From Gephyromycinifex aptenodytis (GTDB lineage: Bacteria > Actinomycetota > Actinomycetes > Actinomycetales > Dermatophilaceae), in assembly GCF_012277275.1 (NCBI RefSeq), contig NZ_CP051155.1, forward strand, positions 1,736,001 through 1,800,000: DNA of 64,000 nucleotides, written 5' to 3'. The notes below the pieces were generated by a model. It was not told the origin of the DNA. It was given only the letters and a program-made list of their open reading frames with translations, and did not search any database. Both the position numbers and the translations under genes were made by a program. Positions 1 through 9,222 of the stretch are shown piece after piece. Positions within the stretch are counted from its first letter, which is position 1. Every line of letters begins with the position of its first letter.

Positions 1-2
1 CA

Positions 3-1223
3 GAAGGAGCCGGGCCGGGCACCAAGGGACTGTCCCTGTTCTGTGTGCCCAAGTACCAGTTCGACGTGGACAGCGGTGAACTGGGCGAACGCAACGGTGC
101 CTATGTCACCAACGTCGAGCACAAGATGGGCCTGAAGGTCTCCACCACCTGCGAGGTGCGCTTCGGCGAGAAGCACCCGGCAGTCGGCACCCTGGTCGGC
201 GACGTGCACGAAGGCATCGCCCAGATGTTCCGTGTCATCGAGTACGCCCGGATGATGGTGGGCACCAAGGCGATCGCAACCCTGTCCACCGGGTACCTCA
301 ACGCGTTGGAGTACGCCAAGGACCGCGTGCAGGGCGCGGACTTGACGCAGATGACCGACAAGAGCGCCCCCCGCGTCACGATCACGCACCACCCCGACGT
401 GCGTCGTTCGCTCATGCTGCAGAAGGCCTATGCCGAAGGCTTGCGCGCGCTGGTCCTCTTCACGGCCATGCAGCAAGACATCGTCGACCAGCACTTCCTG
501 GCCACCGGCTCGATGGATGGCGAGAAGGGCTCCGATGTTGACATGGCAGCTCGGGTCAACGACCTGCTCCTGCCGATCGTCAAGGGCGTGGGTTCGGAGC
601 GGGCCTGGGTGCTGCTCGGGACCGAATCACTACAGACCTATGGCGGCTCGGGCTTCCTGCAGGACTACCCGGTCGAGCAGTACGTGCGCGACGCCAAGAT
701 CGACACCCTCTACGAGGGCACCACGGCCATCCAGGGTCAGGACTTCTTCTTCCGCAAGATCGTGCGCGACAAGGGCAAGGCGCTGACCTTCCTGTCCGAG
801 CAGATCATGCAGACCGTGAAGGCCGCACCCGAAGGTGACAACCTCACCCAGGAGCGGGCGCTGCTCGGCCAGGCAGTCGACGACATCGCAGCCATCGGCG
901 GCTACATGATCGGCGAGTTGATGAAGTCCGACCCGCGCGAGGGTGGCGATATCACCAACCTGTACAAGGTCGGGCAGAACACCACCCGTCTGCTGCTGGC
1001 GGCCGGCGACGTCATGGTCGGCTGGCTGCTACTGCGCCAGGCGGACGTGGCACAAAAGGCTCTGGATGCCGGCGCCACCGGCTCCGACGCCGACTTCTAC
1101 ACCGGCAAGGTGGCGGCGGCCCGGTTCTTCGCCCGGACCGTCCTGCCGCTGCTGGCCGGGGAGCGCAAGGTCGCCGAGACCACGGACAACTCCCTGATGG
1201 ACGTACCGGAGTCGGCTTTCTGA
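3..1223 (+). CDS. Acyl-CoA dehydrogenase, C-terminal two thirds (5' end outside window)
   Basis: Flavin enzyme that oxidises acyl-CoA to trans-2-enoyl-CoA in beta-oxidation. The reading frame is already open at base 3 and reads [18 protein letters not shown], so the N-terminal domain lies upstream of the window and the GTG at 45 is not the true start. The motif [11 protein letters not shown] carries the Glu that serves as catalytic base in this superfamily. The long C-terminal extension after [14 protein letters not shown] fits the FadE5-like group of about 600 residues with an extra C-terminal domain. A strong hairpin lies just past the stop. Substrate chain length cannot be read from the sequence. 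Confidence 0.9.
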   Translation, partial: EGAGPGTKGLSLFCVPKYQFDVDSGELGERNGAYVTNVEHKMGLKVSTTCEVRFGEKHPAVGTLVGDVHEGIAQMFRVIEYARMMVGTKAIATLSTGYLNALEYAKDRVQGADLTQMTDKSAPRVTITHHPDVRRSLMLQKAYAEGLRALVLFTAMQQDIVDQHFLATGSMDGEKGSDVDMAARVNDLLLPIVKGVGSERAWVLLGTESLQTYGGSGFLQDYPVEQYVRDAKIDTLYEGTTAIQGQDFFFRKIVRDKGKALTFLSEQIMQTVKAAPEGDNLTQERALLGQAVDDIAAIGGYMIGELMKSDPREGGDITNLYKVGQNTTRLLLAAGDVMVGWLLLRQADVAQKALDAGATGSDADFYTGKVAAARFFARTVLPLLAGERKVAETTDNSLMDVPESAF

Positions 1224-1258
1224 GCTTGAGCGGCGCAGCGGCACGAATCCATAGCTGA

Positions 1259-1295
1259 GAGCGCGGTCCCGACCGAACCGGCCGGGACCGCGCTC
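1259..1295 (+). terminator. Hairpin terminator between convergent genes
   Basis: Perfect 13-bp inverted repeat (GAGCGCGGTCCCG with CGGGACCGCGCTC) around an 11-nt loop, between the acyl-CoA dehydrogenase stop and the convergent DUF6458 gene. There is no T-run, as is usual in high-GC actinobacteria. It could serve both strands. Confidence 0.7.
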
Positions 1296-1331
1296 ATGCG
1301 TTGGGGGCGGCCGCTGGCCGCAGTGCCGACC

Positions 1332-1553
1332 TCAGGGCCGGCCGTAGGCGTCGCGCTCCACCGTGGTGGTGGTGCGAGCGGCGTTGGTACGACGCTGGCT
1401 CATCATGATGACGGAGATGACCGTCGTGGCGAGACCGGCAGCCATCAAGATCCAGCCGATCATCTGCAGGTTCACCCCCGGAAGTGCATCGCTTACGGCG
1501 AAGCTGAGGATCGCGCCGAGGGCGATGAGAAAAATTCCGAGACCGACTGACAT
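1332..1553 (-). CDS. Small two-helix membrane protein, DUF6458-like
   Basis: 73 residues with two hydrophobic helices (about 4-22 and 30-49) and a short basic/polar tail ending in VERDAYGRP. The conserved pattern of an N-terminal MSVGLGIFLIALGAILSFAV helix, a short loop and a second helix matches the DUF6458 family of actinobacterial membrane proteins, whose function is unknown. A good GGAGG lies 4-5 nt before the ATG. It is divergent from the LigD-type polymerase gene, with about 190 nt between them for both promoters. Confidence 0.75.
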   Translation of the reverse strand: MSVGLGIFLIALGAILSFAVSDALPGVNLQMIGWILMAAGLATTVISVIMMSQRRTNAARTTTTVERDAYGRP

Positions 1554-1744
1554 GGTGCCTCCGTAGGATTGAATGTCGACCTCTCATCGGCAGCGCACCC
1601 GCCAACCTGTAGCTCAATGTTGCTGCGAGTGTGCGCGACTCGTCCTCCCCCGTCGCCGACGCTTTTCGGCGCAGGTGGTTTCTGGGGGGTGCGCGGGCGC
1701 GAGTTTGGGTAGCGTCCCGGGTAAGCCCGCGAGGAGAGTGCCAG

Positions 1745-2695
1745 ATGGTCAGCGACGCAATCGAGCTCCAGGTCGGCGGTCGGTCGGTGCGCCTCAGCAA
1801 CCCCGAACGGGTCTACTTCCCCGAGCTGGGCCTGACCAAGGCGGACCTGGCCGAGTACTACCTGAGCGTCGGCGAGGGCATCGTGCGAGCGTTGCGGGAG
1901 CGACCGTGCATGTTGCACCGCTTCCCCAAGGGCATCACCGAGAAGAAGGTGCACCAGAAGAAGGTCCCGGTCGGCGGACCGGACTGGCTGGAAACTGTCT
2001 CGGTGCACTTCCCCCGTTTCGAACGAGACGTGGACGAACTCTGCGTCACCGAACTCGCGCACGTCATCTGGGCGGTGCAGATGTCGACCGTCGAGTTCCA
2101 CCCCTGGAACAGCCGCCGCAGCGACGTGGAACGCCCCGACGAGTGGCGGATCGACCTCGACCCTGGCGAGCACTGCGACTACCAGCGGGTGCGCCAGGTG
2201 GCCGAGGTGGCCCACGGCGTCCTGGACGACTTGGGCGCGACGGGCTGGCCCAAGACCTCCGGCGGACACGGCCTGCACATCTACGTGCGTATCGCGCCTG
2301 AACACGAGTTCGGCGATGTTCGGCGGGCTGCGCTGGCCTTCGCCCGCGAGGTGCAGCGGCGGGCCCCGGCGCAGGTGAGCACGACCTGGTGGCGCAAGGA
2401 CCGCGACCCCAGCGCAGTGTTCGTGGACTACAACCAGAACGCCCGCGATCACACCATCGCTGCCGCCTACTCCATCCGCGGGAACGCCCGCGCAACCGTC
2501 TCGGCGCCGCTGACCTGGGCAGAGATCGCGGACGCCGAACCTGATGACTTCACGGTGCGCACCATGCCGGATCGTTTCGCTCGGCTGGGAGACCTGCACG
2601 CGGGCATCGACGAGGCCGTCTTCGACATCACCGAACTGCTGGAATGGGCCGAGCGCGACGAGCGGGAGGGGCTGTCCGAACCAGGCGAGGCGTAG
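1745..2695 (+). CDS. Stand-alone LigD-type DNA polymerase/primase domain
   Basis: 316 residues of the archaeo-eukaryotic primase fold (LigD PolDom) used in non-homologous end joining and repair synthesis. Metal-binding acidic residues sit in RIDLDPGEH, and the nucleotide-binding SGGHGLHIYVRI motif follows about 50 residues later. There is no ligase or nuclease domain, so it resembles the free-standing mycobacterial PolD proteins rather than full LigD. The ATG at 1745 is preceded by GAGGAGAG, and the longer upstream open frame has no good start. No Ku or ligase gene is nearby. The next gene begins almost at its stop codon. Confidence 0.85.
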   Translation: MVSDAIELQVGGRSVRLSNPERVYFPELGLTKADLAEYYLSVGEGIVRALRERPCMLHRFPKGITEKKVHQKKVPVGGPDWLETVSVHFPRFERDVDELCVTELAHVIWAVQMSTVEFHPWNSRRSDVERPDEWRIDLDPGEHCDYQRVRQVAEVAHGVLDDLGATGWPKTSGGHGLHIYVRIAPEHEFGDVRRAALAFAREVQRRAPAQVSTTWWRKDRDPSAVFVDYNQNARDHTIAAAYSIRGNARATVSAPLTWAEIADAEPDDFTVRTMPDRFARLGDLHAGIDEAVFDITELLEWAERDEREGLSEPGEA

Positions 2696-2901
2696 GCATG
2701 GCCGCATCGGGCAAGCTCGCGCGCCGCTGGCGACGTACCCCGGATGCACCGATCTGGGCGGCGCTTGGGGCGCCGGGGTACCGGCGCGGGAAGCCGGTGG
2801 GCGCAACAGCTAGCGACCTGGCGAGTCAGGGTCGGCGCGGCCGGGTCAGGTACCAGCGGCGGCGAGCGAATAGCCGCGCCACACCCGGTGTTGCACCTGA
2901 G

Positions 2902-3900
2902 GTGAGCAACCGAGTCCCCCTTTCAGTCCTTGATCTGGCCCCCACCTCTGCCGGGAGCGATGCCGCTACCGCCTTGCAGGAGTCGACCGCGCTGGCCCGC
3001 AGCGTGGAGAAGGCCGGTTACACCCGGTTCTGGATGGCTGAGCATCACGGCAGTTCCACGTTCATGAGTTCGGCGACCTCGGTCCTGCTTGCGCACATCG
3101 CCAACCACACCGAGACGATCCGGTTGGGTTCCGGCGGCGTCATGCTGCCCAACCACGCCCCACTGATGGTCGCGGAGTACTACGGCACCCTGGCCACTTT
3201 GTACGGGGACCGGATCGACCTCGGCTTGGGCCGGGCGCCGGGGACCGACCCGATCACCGCCGCCGCCTTGCGCCGCGGCGACGGCCAACTCGACACCTTC
3301 GCCCAAGACGTCCTCGACCTGGTCGCGCTCTTCGGAGATCGTGACGAGGCGCGCCCGCTGCGGGTGCGGGCCCTGCCCGGTGAGGGCACCAAGATGCCGA
3401 TCTGGATGCTGGGTTCTTCGCTCGGTGGGGCCAGCGTCGCCGCCGCGCTCGGGCTGCCGTTCTCTTTCGCCTCCCACTTCGCCCCGGACGCCATCGAGCC
3501 CGCGCTGGCCACCTACCGCGAGCGCTTCCGCACCGACGCCCCCAGCGCCCAGATCGAGGCGCCGCAGGTCATGGCAGGGGTCAACGTCGTGTGCGCCCCC
3601 ACCGATGAAGAAGCTCAGTTGTTGGCCACGACCGGCCTGATGATGCGGCGCCGCATCCAGACCGGGCGCCTGGCGCCGCTGGACCCACCCGACCCCCAGC
3701 AGGTGCGCCCAGCGCGCCCGGAACAGCACGGGCGGTTGTCCTTCAACGCTGTCGGCACCCCCGATGCCGTGGTGGCGCAACTGGACGGCCTCGTCCAGGC
3801 CTACGACCTGGACGAGCTGATCGTCACCACCTACACCTGGGACCCCCAGCTACGCCGCCGCAGCTATGACCTGCTGGCGCAGGCCTGGGGGTTGAACTAG
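2902..3900 (+). CDS. LLM-class (luciferase-like) flavin-dependent oxidoreductase, MsnO8-type
   Basis: Predicted FMN/F420-type TIM-barrel oxidoreductase. The family opening LSVLDLAPTSAG, then FWMAEHHG, RLGSGGVMLPNHAPLMVAE and RIDLGLGRAPGTD, is typical of this luciferase-like group of about 330 residues. I place the start at GTG 2902, where family similarity begins. An ATG at 2698, two bases after the polymerase stop, would add 68 basic, low-complexity residues in frame, which could reflect translational coupling. The substrate is unknown. The gene is convergent with the saccharopine dehydrogenase-like gene 23 nt downstream. Confidence 0.85.
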   Translation: MSNRVPLSVLDLAPTSAGSDAATALQESTALARSVEKAGYTRFWMAEHHGSSTFMSSATSVLLAHIANHTETIRLGSGGVMLPNHAPLMVAEYYGTLATLYGDRIDLGLGRAPGTDPITAAALRRGDGQLDTFAQDVLDLVALFGDRDEARPLRVRALPGEGTKMPIWMLGSSLGGASVAAALGLPFSFASHFAPDAIEPALATYRERFRTDAPSAQIEAPQVMAGVNVVCAPTDEEAQLLATTGLMMRRRIQTGRLAPLDPPDPQQVRPARPEQHGRLSFNAVGTPDAVVAQLDGLVQAYDLDELIVTTYTWDPQLRRRSYDLLAQAWGLN

Positions 3901-3923
3901 AGCCTGCTGCGGCGGCGGGCGGT

Positions 3924-4973
3924 TCAGGCCAGGTGCTCCTCGCGCAACGCCTGGGCGAAGCGCTCGCGGGCCCGCTGCCACGGCGCCCCATCGGGTAGCT
4001 GCAGCAATACCGGCAGCAGGTCGGCCGCGTAGCTCTCGGCGGCCTCCCGCGGAACCAAGGTGGGCAGGTTGTCGATGGCGATGATGCGTACCGCCGGTTG
4101 GTCGGCGTTCGCCGGGCGTAGTTCGCGGGTCGGCTGCTCCCACCGGGTGATGTCGTCATAGACCGGCAGCACGTTGCACTCGGAGGTGACATCGCAGGTC
4201 ACGTCGCTGATGACGCTGATCCGTCGATCCGGGGCATCCAGATCGGCCTCGGTCAGGAACGGCGGCACGGGGTGAGCCACCATGACGCAGTTGACGATGA
4301 TGTCGTGCGACCGCAACGCGGCGTGATCCAGGTCCTTGGTCTCTTCGACGTCCCACGCGGTCGTCTCGATGCCCGCCACTCGAAGCGCTTCGCAGGCCCC
4401 GCGTCCCGAGCGGCCCAGCGCCCCGATGACCAGCGCCCGGGGCTGGTCGCCGCGGCCGGCGCTCAGCCGCGCGTCGAGTTCCGGCTTGCTCGTGGGCGGT
4501 GGGGAGGAGGGCAGTTCGCCTCGATACTCCAGCACCGCCAGCGCCGCACCGACGTAGCCGGCCCAGTAGCCGAAGGCGGCCAATCGGCGCCCGTCCTCAT
4601 CCAACAGATATTCCAGGTCGAGCAGGGTCCCGCCGCCGGCCACGAACCGGGACAGCAGGTCCCGGGCGCCGTGCTGACCCTTGTAGGCGTGCCCGAAGTA
4701 GATGTGGTCGCCCAGCGGGCCGTCGTCGTTCGGCAACTCTTTGAGCCCGACGACGATTGCATCCTTGGGTGCCTCGCGCCAGGTTCCGGTGGCAGCCGTG
4801 CGGCATCCGGCGGCGACGTACTCGGCTAGGTCGAAGGAACGCTGGTTGCTTTCTTCGACGACGATCTCGAAGCCGGCTTCGATCAGGGTTCGGGCCGTTT
4901 CCGGCACGATCGCGGCACGACCTTCACCGGGGCGTACTTCATGGCGCATCCACAGCAGCGGACGAGTGGTCAC
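3924..4973 (-). CDS. Saccharopine dehydrogenase-like protein (LYS1 / alanine dehydrogenase fold)
   Basis: 349 residues similar to NAD+ L-lysine-forming saccharopine dehydrogenase. The N-terminal half has the LWMRHEVRPGEGRAAIVPETA motif region with the Arg/Lys pair of this fold. A Rossmann motif follows at ALVIGALGRSGRGA, then NCVMVAHPVPPFL and ISDVTCDVTSE. I chose the GTG start at 4973 because AAGGAGAT precedes it; an in-frame ATG 12 codons upstream lacks such a site. Bacteria rarely use the fungal lysine pathway, so it may act in lysine catabolism or on another amino-acid substrate; this is an inference. It follows the nitrilase gene after 138 nt. Confidence 0.75.
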   Translation of the reverse strand: MTTRPLLWMRHEVRPGEGRAAIVPETARTLIEAGFEIVVEESNQRSFDLAEYVAAGCRTAATGTWREAPKDAIVVGLKELPNDDGPLGDHIYFGHAYKGQHGARDLLSRFVAGGGTLLDLEYLLDEDGRRLAAFGYWAGYVGAALAVLEYRGELPSSPPPTSKPELDARLSAGRGDQPRALVIGALGRSGRGACEALRVAGIETTAWDVEETKDLDHAALRSHDIIVNCVMVAHPVPPFLTEADLDAPDRRISVISDVTCDVTSECNVLPVYDDITRWEQPTRELRPANADQPAVRIIAIDNLPTLVPREAAESYAADLLPVLLQLPDGAPWQRARERFAQALREEHLA

Positions 4974-5111
4974 GGGATCTCCTTCGGTCGGTCGGTGCGA
5001 GCCTGCCACACCAGCGCCGCTCGTACACCCCGTTAGCAGGACCTTTCCGCCTCGTCCCGGCTACGCCGTGCCACTGCCTCGTTCCAGGACCGGTGGGCCG
5101 GCGCTGATCGA

Positions 5112-5900
5112 CTACAGGACGCGGTCTCGCAGCACCGGCAGCGCCTCACGAGCCTGGTGCACATCACCGATGTTCAGCTCGTAGTCCAACACGTCCTCCG
5201 CCTGCCCCAACTCGGCCAGCGGACGCCCCCAGGCGTCGATGATGGCGCTGCGCCCGGCCATTGCCGTCTTGCCGTCGACGCCCGCGGCGTTGACCCCGAT
5301 GAGGGCGCACTGATTCTCCAACGCCCGAGCCCGCATGAGCACTTCCCAGGCGTCCGCGCGGGGAGTGGGCCAGGAGGCGGGCACGATGAACAGTTCCGCG
5401 CCGCGCTGGACCTGCAGACGGTACAGCTCGGGAAAGCGCAGGTCATAGCAGGTGGACAGGCCGGTTCGGATGCTGGAGCCATCACGCAGCGGCAGGTGGA
5501 TCATCGCGACCTCGGTGCCGGGTTCCAGCAGTTCCCCTTCGCGCCCGCCCGCCGCGAACCGATGGATCTTGCGGTAGGTCGCCAGGAGCGAGCCGTCCGG
5601 TCCGAGTAACACCGCAGTGTTGTGCAGCGCGCCACTCTCGTCGCGTTCGATGATGGACCCGGCGTGCACGACCGCGCCGATCTGCGACGCGACCTGCGCC
5701 AGAGCAGTCACGGTCGGCCCGGCTAGGGTCTCGGCGCGGGCCGTCCAGGCGGAGGTTCGGTAGGCACCCACCGACCACAGCTCCGGCAGGACAACCAGGT
5801 CAGCCCCGCGCTGCTGGGCGACCACGCTGAGAGCGCGCTGCAGTCGGGCTTGAACGCCCTCGTCGTTGTCATAGGCGAACTGGATCGCGGCTACCCGCAT
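5112..5900 (-). CDS. Carbon-nitrogen hydrolase (nitrilase superfamily, omega-amidase-like)
   Basis: 262-residue amidase of the nitrilase superfamily with the whole Glu-Lys-Cys triad visible: Glu in VLPELWSVG, Lys in YRKIHRF, Cys in STCYDLRFPELYR. The size and the DLRFPELYR signature fit the omega-amidase/Nit branch, which hydrolyses small omega-amides; the exact substrate is not predictable. The ATG lies 3 nt after the CopD-CtaG stop, so the two genes are almost certainly co-transcribed and perhaps translationally coupled, although no functional link is obvious. Confidence 0.85.
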   Translation of the reverse strand: MRVAAIQFAYDNDEGVQARLQRALSVVAQQRGADLVVLPELWSVGAYRTSAWTARAETLAGPTVTALAQVASQIGAVVHAGSIIERDESGALHNTAVLLGPDGSLLATYRKIHRFAAGGREGELLEPGTEVAMIHLPLRDGSSIRTGLSTCYDLRFPELYRLQVQRGAELFIVPASWPTPRADAWEVLMRARALENQCALIGVNAAGVDGKTAMAGRSAIIDAWGRPLAELGQAEDVLDYELNIGDVHQAREALPVLRDRVL

Positions 5901-5903
5901 CGC

Positions 5904-8024
5904 TCACGCCTGCCCGTCTTGTCGCCCCGAGCCGGCGCCGCTGTCCGGACGCCGCCGGGGGCGCGGCAGCGCACCCTCGACCCGGGCACCGTGCGCGAGT
6001 TCGGCGCTTTCGGCCTCCCGCAGCATCCGACCTCGCTCCCGCATGGCGGCGTTGTAGGCCTCCAGTTCGGCGTCGTGATCCCGGCCGGCTTGCCGGTCCT
6101 TGCGCTTGGCTTCGTGCTCGTCGGCGCGCATCCAGGTGAAGGCGACCATCAGCGCCAGCGCCAACATCGGGAACTCCCCGATCCCCCAGGTGATGCCACC
6201 GCCCTGCTCCTGGTCGGCCAACAGATCGGTGACCCACGGCAGCGACAGTTGGGTGAAGAAGTCACCGGCCATGAGTTCGGTGGAGCTGATGATGGCGATA
6301 CCGAAGAAGGCGTGGAAGCTCATCGTGGCGAAGAGCAACACCAGGCGCAGCGACGGCGGCCAACGCTTGGGCCCGGGGTCGATACCGATCAACGCCCAGG
6401 CGAAGACGTAACCGGCCAGCATGAAGTGCACGACCATCATGATGTGCCCGGTGTGCGTGCGCAGGGCCAGCTCGAACAGTCCGCTGAAGTAGAACAGGTA
6501 GAGGCTGCCGGAGAAGTTGATGCCGGCCACGACCGGGTTGGCCCAGAAGTTCATCCACCGCGAATGCGCTGATTTGAGCAGGATTTCGCGCGGGCCAAGG
6601 GTTTTGTCCTTACGGGCCGGCAGCGCCCGGGACGCCAGCGTCAAGGGCGCGCCGAAGGCCAGGAACAGCGGGATGCCCATCGTCAGGGTCATGTGCATGA
6701 GCATGTGCGCCGAGAAGAGGATCTTGCCGTACACCCCGGGCGCCCCGCAGGTGGTCCACAGGAAGACGAACCATCCCGCCACCCAGAACAGCGTGCGGTG
6801 CACCGGCCAGGAGTCGCCTCGCCGGTGCAGCCGGATGGTGGCCGCGATGTAGAGCACGCAGGCCAGGGCCGCTGCGGCCAGGAAGAGCCAGTCCGGGCGG
6901 AAGGTGGTGAACCAGTCCATTCCTCGCGGCGGGCCGCCGGGGTCGGGGTAGCCGGTCAGTGAGGTGACGATGTCGGCCGATTCCTGCTGCGGCACCGGCG
7001 GGGCAGACCTGGACAGGGCCACCCCCAGCCCGGCGGCCACCCCCATCAGGACGATCTCCAGCAGGGCGAAACCGGCGAACGCCGAACGGGAGGCCGGGTC
7101 CGCGCCGAGGCGGACAAGGAACCGCCGACGCATCCGCCAACCGGCCAGGCCCAGCAGCACGAAGGCTGCGACCTTGGCCAGCAACACCATTCCGTAGCTG
7201 CTGCTCAGATCAGAGAACCCGTTCAGCCGCAGCGAGGCATTGAGCACCCCGGAGACCCCGACCCCGCCGTAGCACCAGGCCGCCAGTACCGAGAAGCGCC
7301 GGGTTACCACCGGCAGCGCTTCACCGAGCACGGGACGCAGGATGACCAGGGCGGCCAGCCCGCCCAACCACACCGCCGCTGCAGCCACGTGCACCGCGAT
7401 CGAGTTCACGGCCGTGTCGTGAGCGGCGGCACCGGCCGCGTGGCCGATGAGAGCCAGCACCAACAACGCGAGGACGCCCAGAGCCGCCATCCAGGTGATC
7501 GAGGCCGTCGAGCGGGCTACCGCCGATCCGATGGTGACCACCAGCGCCACCATCGTGCTGATGAGGATGACGCGGAAGTAATCGAAGGCCCACATCACCG
7601 AGACCACCTGGGCGCCGAAGCTCGGGTCGCTGACGTGGACCCCGGAGATGTTGGAGACCGAGAGCAACATGAAACTCAGACCCGCGATCACCCACACCGC
7701 TCCGGTGAGGGTGGCCAGCCGGGTGGCTCTACGGCGGCGGTGGGTGGAGGTGCGTTCGGGGATCATCGTGCCTGCCAGCAGCAGCAGGCCGATAGTCAGC
7801 GAGGCGGAGACGTCGAGCACGGCGCGGGCCACCGGCAGGCCGTAGCGGGCGATCATTCCGCCGTCGGAGAATCCGAGGAGTTGTGCGAACGCTCCGGTGG
7901 ACAGCGCCCCGATCACCATCGCCACCAGGGCAGCCAGATAGGGGGCAATGAACGCAGCAGAGGGCGGCGCGCCCTTTTCCCTCGCCGCCGGCGAGGAAGT
8001 CCGAACCGTCTCCGAGGTGGCCAT
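5904..8024 (-). CDS. CopD-CtaG fusion: copper resistance / cytochrome c oxidase assembly membrane protein
   Basis: 706-residue polytopic protein. Residues about 25-345 form a CopD-like copper-transport domain with about eight helices (IGHAAGAAAHDTAVNSIAVH, WLGGLAALVILRPVLGE). From about 365 comes a CtaG_Caa3 domain with HMLMHMTLTMGIPLFLAFGAPL and THTGHIMMVVHFMLAG, whose His/Met residues fit copper handling for oxidase assembly. A charged cytoplasmic tail follows. This fusion is common in actinobacteria. The ATG at 8024 is where the membrane domain begins; the longer open frame upstream overlaps the divergent gene. It is the first gene of an operon with the nitrilase. Confidence 0.88.
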   Translation of the reverse strand: MATSETVRTSSPAAREKGAPPSAAFIAPYLAALVAMVIGALSTGAFAQLLGFSDGGMIARYGLPVARAVLDVSASLTIGLLLLAGTMIPERTSTHRRRRATRLATLTGAVWVIAGLSFMLLSVSNISGVHVSDPSFGAQVVSVMWAFDYFRVILISTMVALVVTIGSAVARSTASITWMAALGVLALLVLALIGHAAGAAAHDTAVNSIAVHVAAAAVWLGGLAALVILRPVLGEALPVVTRRFSVLAAWCYGGVGVSGVLNASLRLNGFSDLSSSYGMVLLAKVAAFVLLGLAGWRMRRRFLVRLGADPASRSAFAGFALLEIVLMGVAAGLGVALSRSAPPVPQQESADIVTSLTGYPDPGGPPRGMDWFTTFRPDWLFLAAAALACVLYIAATIRLHRRGDSWPVHRTLFWVAGWFVFLWTTCGAPGVYGKILFSAHMLMHMTLTMGIPLFLAFGAPLTLASRALPARKDKTLGPREILLKSAHSRWMNFWANPVVAGINFSGSLYLFYFSGLFELALRTHTGHIMMVVHFMLAGYVFAWALIGIDPGPKRWPPSLRLVLLFATMSFHAFFGIAIISSTELMAGDFFTQLSLPWVTDLLADQEQGGGITWGIGEFPMLALALMVAFTWMRADEHEAKRKDRQAGRDHDAELEAYNAAMRERGRMLREAESAELAHGARVEGALPRPRRRPDSGAGSGRQDGQA

Positions 8025-8051
8025 GTCACCCAGCCTAGATAGGGTGAGGGC

Positions 8052-8915
8052 ATGCCAATGCATCCGGCCGCTCCCGAAGATCTGACTGGCCTCATCGCCG
8101 CGTACGCGCACACCGCTCAGGCAGTGATCGATCTTGCCTTCCCTTGCTCGGACGAGGACTTCGACAAGCCCACCGAATGCCCGGGTTGGACGGTCAAGGA
8201 TCAGCTCTCGCACGTGGTCAGCCTCGAATCTGCCCTGGCCGGACGGCCCGACCCGCAGGTGGAGGTGCCGGACTACCCCCACGTACACAACGACATCGGT
8301 CGCACGATGGAGGCCGGCGTCGAGCTGCGCCGCTCGCGACCCGGCAAAGAGATCGTGGCCGAGTTGCAGCACGTGATGGCCCGTCGGCTGGGTCAACTGC
8401 GTGACACGGACCTCACCGAGACCACGTTGGTCGACTCGCCCCTGGGCGAGGTGGAGTTCGGCAAACTGCTGCGGATGCGTATCCGGGACCTGTGGTGCCA
8501 CGAGCAGGACATCCGCGCAGCGCTGGGTCGCCCCGGCGACCTGGACTCCGCCGCTGCGGCCCTCTTCTGCGAGTTCGCCCTCGACCAGCTGCCCAAGGTC
8601 GTCGTCAAGCGCGCCGAGGTCGAACCGGGCAAGGTGGTCATGCTCGAGTTGACCGGCCCGGTCGTGGCCCGCACCGGTGTGCGAGTGGCCCAAGAAGCCG
8701 ACGGCAGCATCAGCGGGCATGTCATGTTCTCCCGCGGCACGGACGAGACCGGTCCGATCCCCGTCATCGGCAAGACGACGAGCATCCAAATGAGCACCGA
8801 GGCCTTCACCCGCCGCGCTGCCGGCCGTCGCAGCACCGAGGAACTGCATTACAGCGTGCACGGCGACGAGGCAGTGGCCAAGCGGGTCTTGGACGAACTC
8901 ACCCTCACCCCCTGA
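8052..8915 (+). CDS. Maleylpyruvate isomerase-family, mycothiol-dependent (DinB-like) protein
   Basis: 287 residues with the N-terminal DinB/MDMPI four-helix domain (CPGWTVKDQLSHVVSLE about 43-58; metal-ligand candidates His in SHVVSLE and in LWCHEQDIR) and a C-terminal SCP2-like domain (about 190-287). Family members use mycothiol and a divalent metal for isomerase or S-transferase reactions; the specific substrate is unknown. GTGAGGG precedes the ATG at 8052; a second ATG two codons on is possible. It is divergent from CopD-CtaG with only 27 nt between starts, so the promoters must overlap each other's 5' ends. Confidence 0.85.
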   Translation: MPMHPAAPEDLTGLIAAYAHTAQAVIDLAFPCSDEDFDKPTECPGWTVKDQLSHVVSLESALAGRPDPQVEVPDYPHVHNDIGRTMEAGVELRRSRPGKEIVAELQHVMARRLGQLRDTDLTETTLVDSPLGEVEFGKLLRMRIRDLWCHEQDIRAALGRPGDLDSAAAALFCEFALDQLPKVVVKRAEVEPGKVVMLELTGPVVARTGVRVAQEADGSISGHVMFSRGTDETGPIPVIGKTTSIQMSTEAFTRRAAGRRSTEELHYSVHGDEAVAKRVLDELTLTP

Positions 8916-9171
8916 TCTAGCCGCTGGATCTCGCTCTCGCGTCCGCATCACTTTCGCGACCGGATCGGGGCCTGGCGACGGCCTCGGCAACGGACGGCGG
9001 GCTGAAGTCCGTCGACGCCATTTGCCATGCGCTCTCGGATCGGGACTATCCACCGCTGCGGGAGCGGCGAGCACCTGGGCAGCCGAGGTTGAGCATCCCC
9101 ATTCAAGCCGCGTTCCGATGCCGGTCGAAGCGCATCGATTCGCAGGCAAGCCCCCCCCCACGACACGCAAC
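8916..9171. other. Intergenic stretch, no gene seen
   Basis: Together with the following hairpin this is a 307-nt convergent gap between the isomerase-family gene and bkdC. I see no credible coding frame. It contains a run of nine C residues at 9151-9159. Confidence 0.5.
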
Positions 9172-9202
9172 GGCGCCACCCGCACGTCGTGCGAGTGGCG
9201 CC
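9172..9202 (-). terminator. Hairpin terminator of the bkd operon
   Basis: Inverted repeat GGCGCCACCCGCACG against CGTGCGAGTGGCGCC, 15 bp with one mismatch and a very short loop, 20 nt beyond the bkdC stop codon. Confidence 0.6.
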
Positions 9203-9222
9203 GCCAGTTGTGCCGCTGACGA

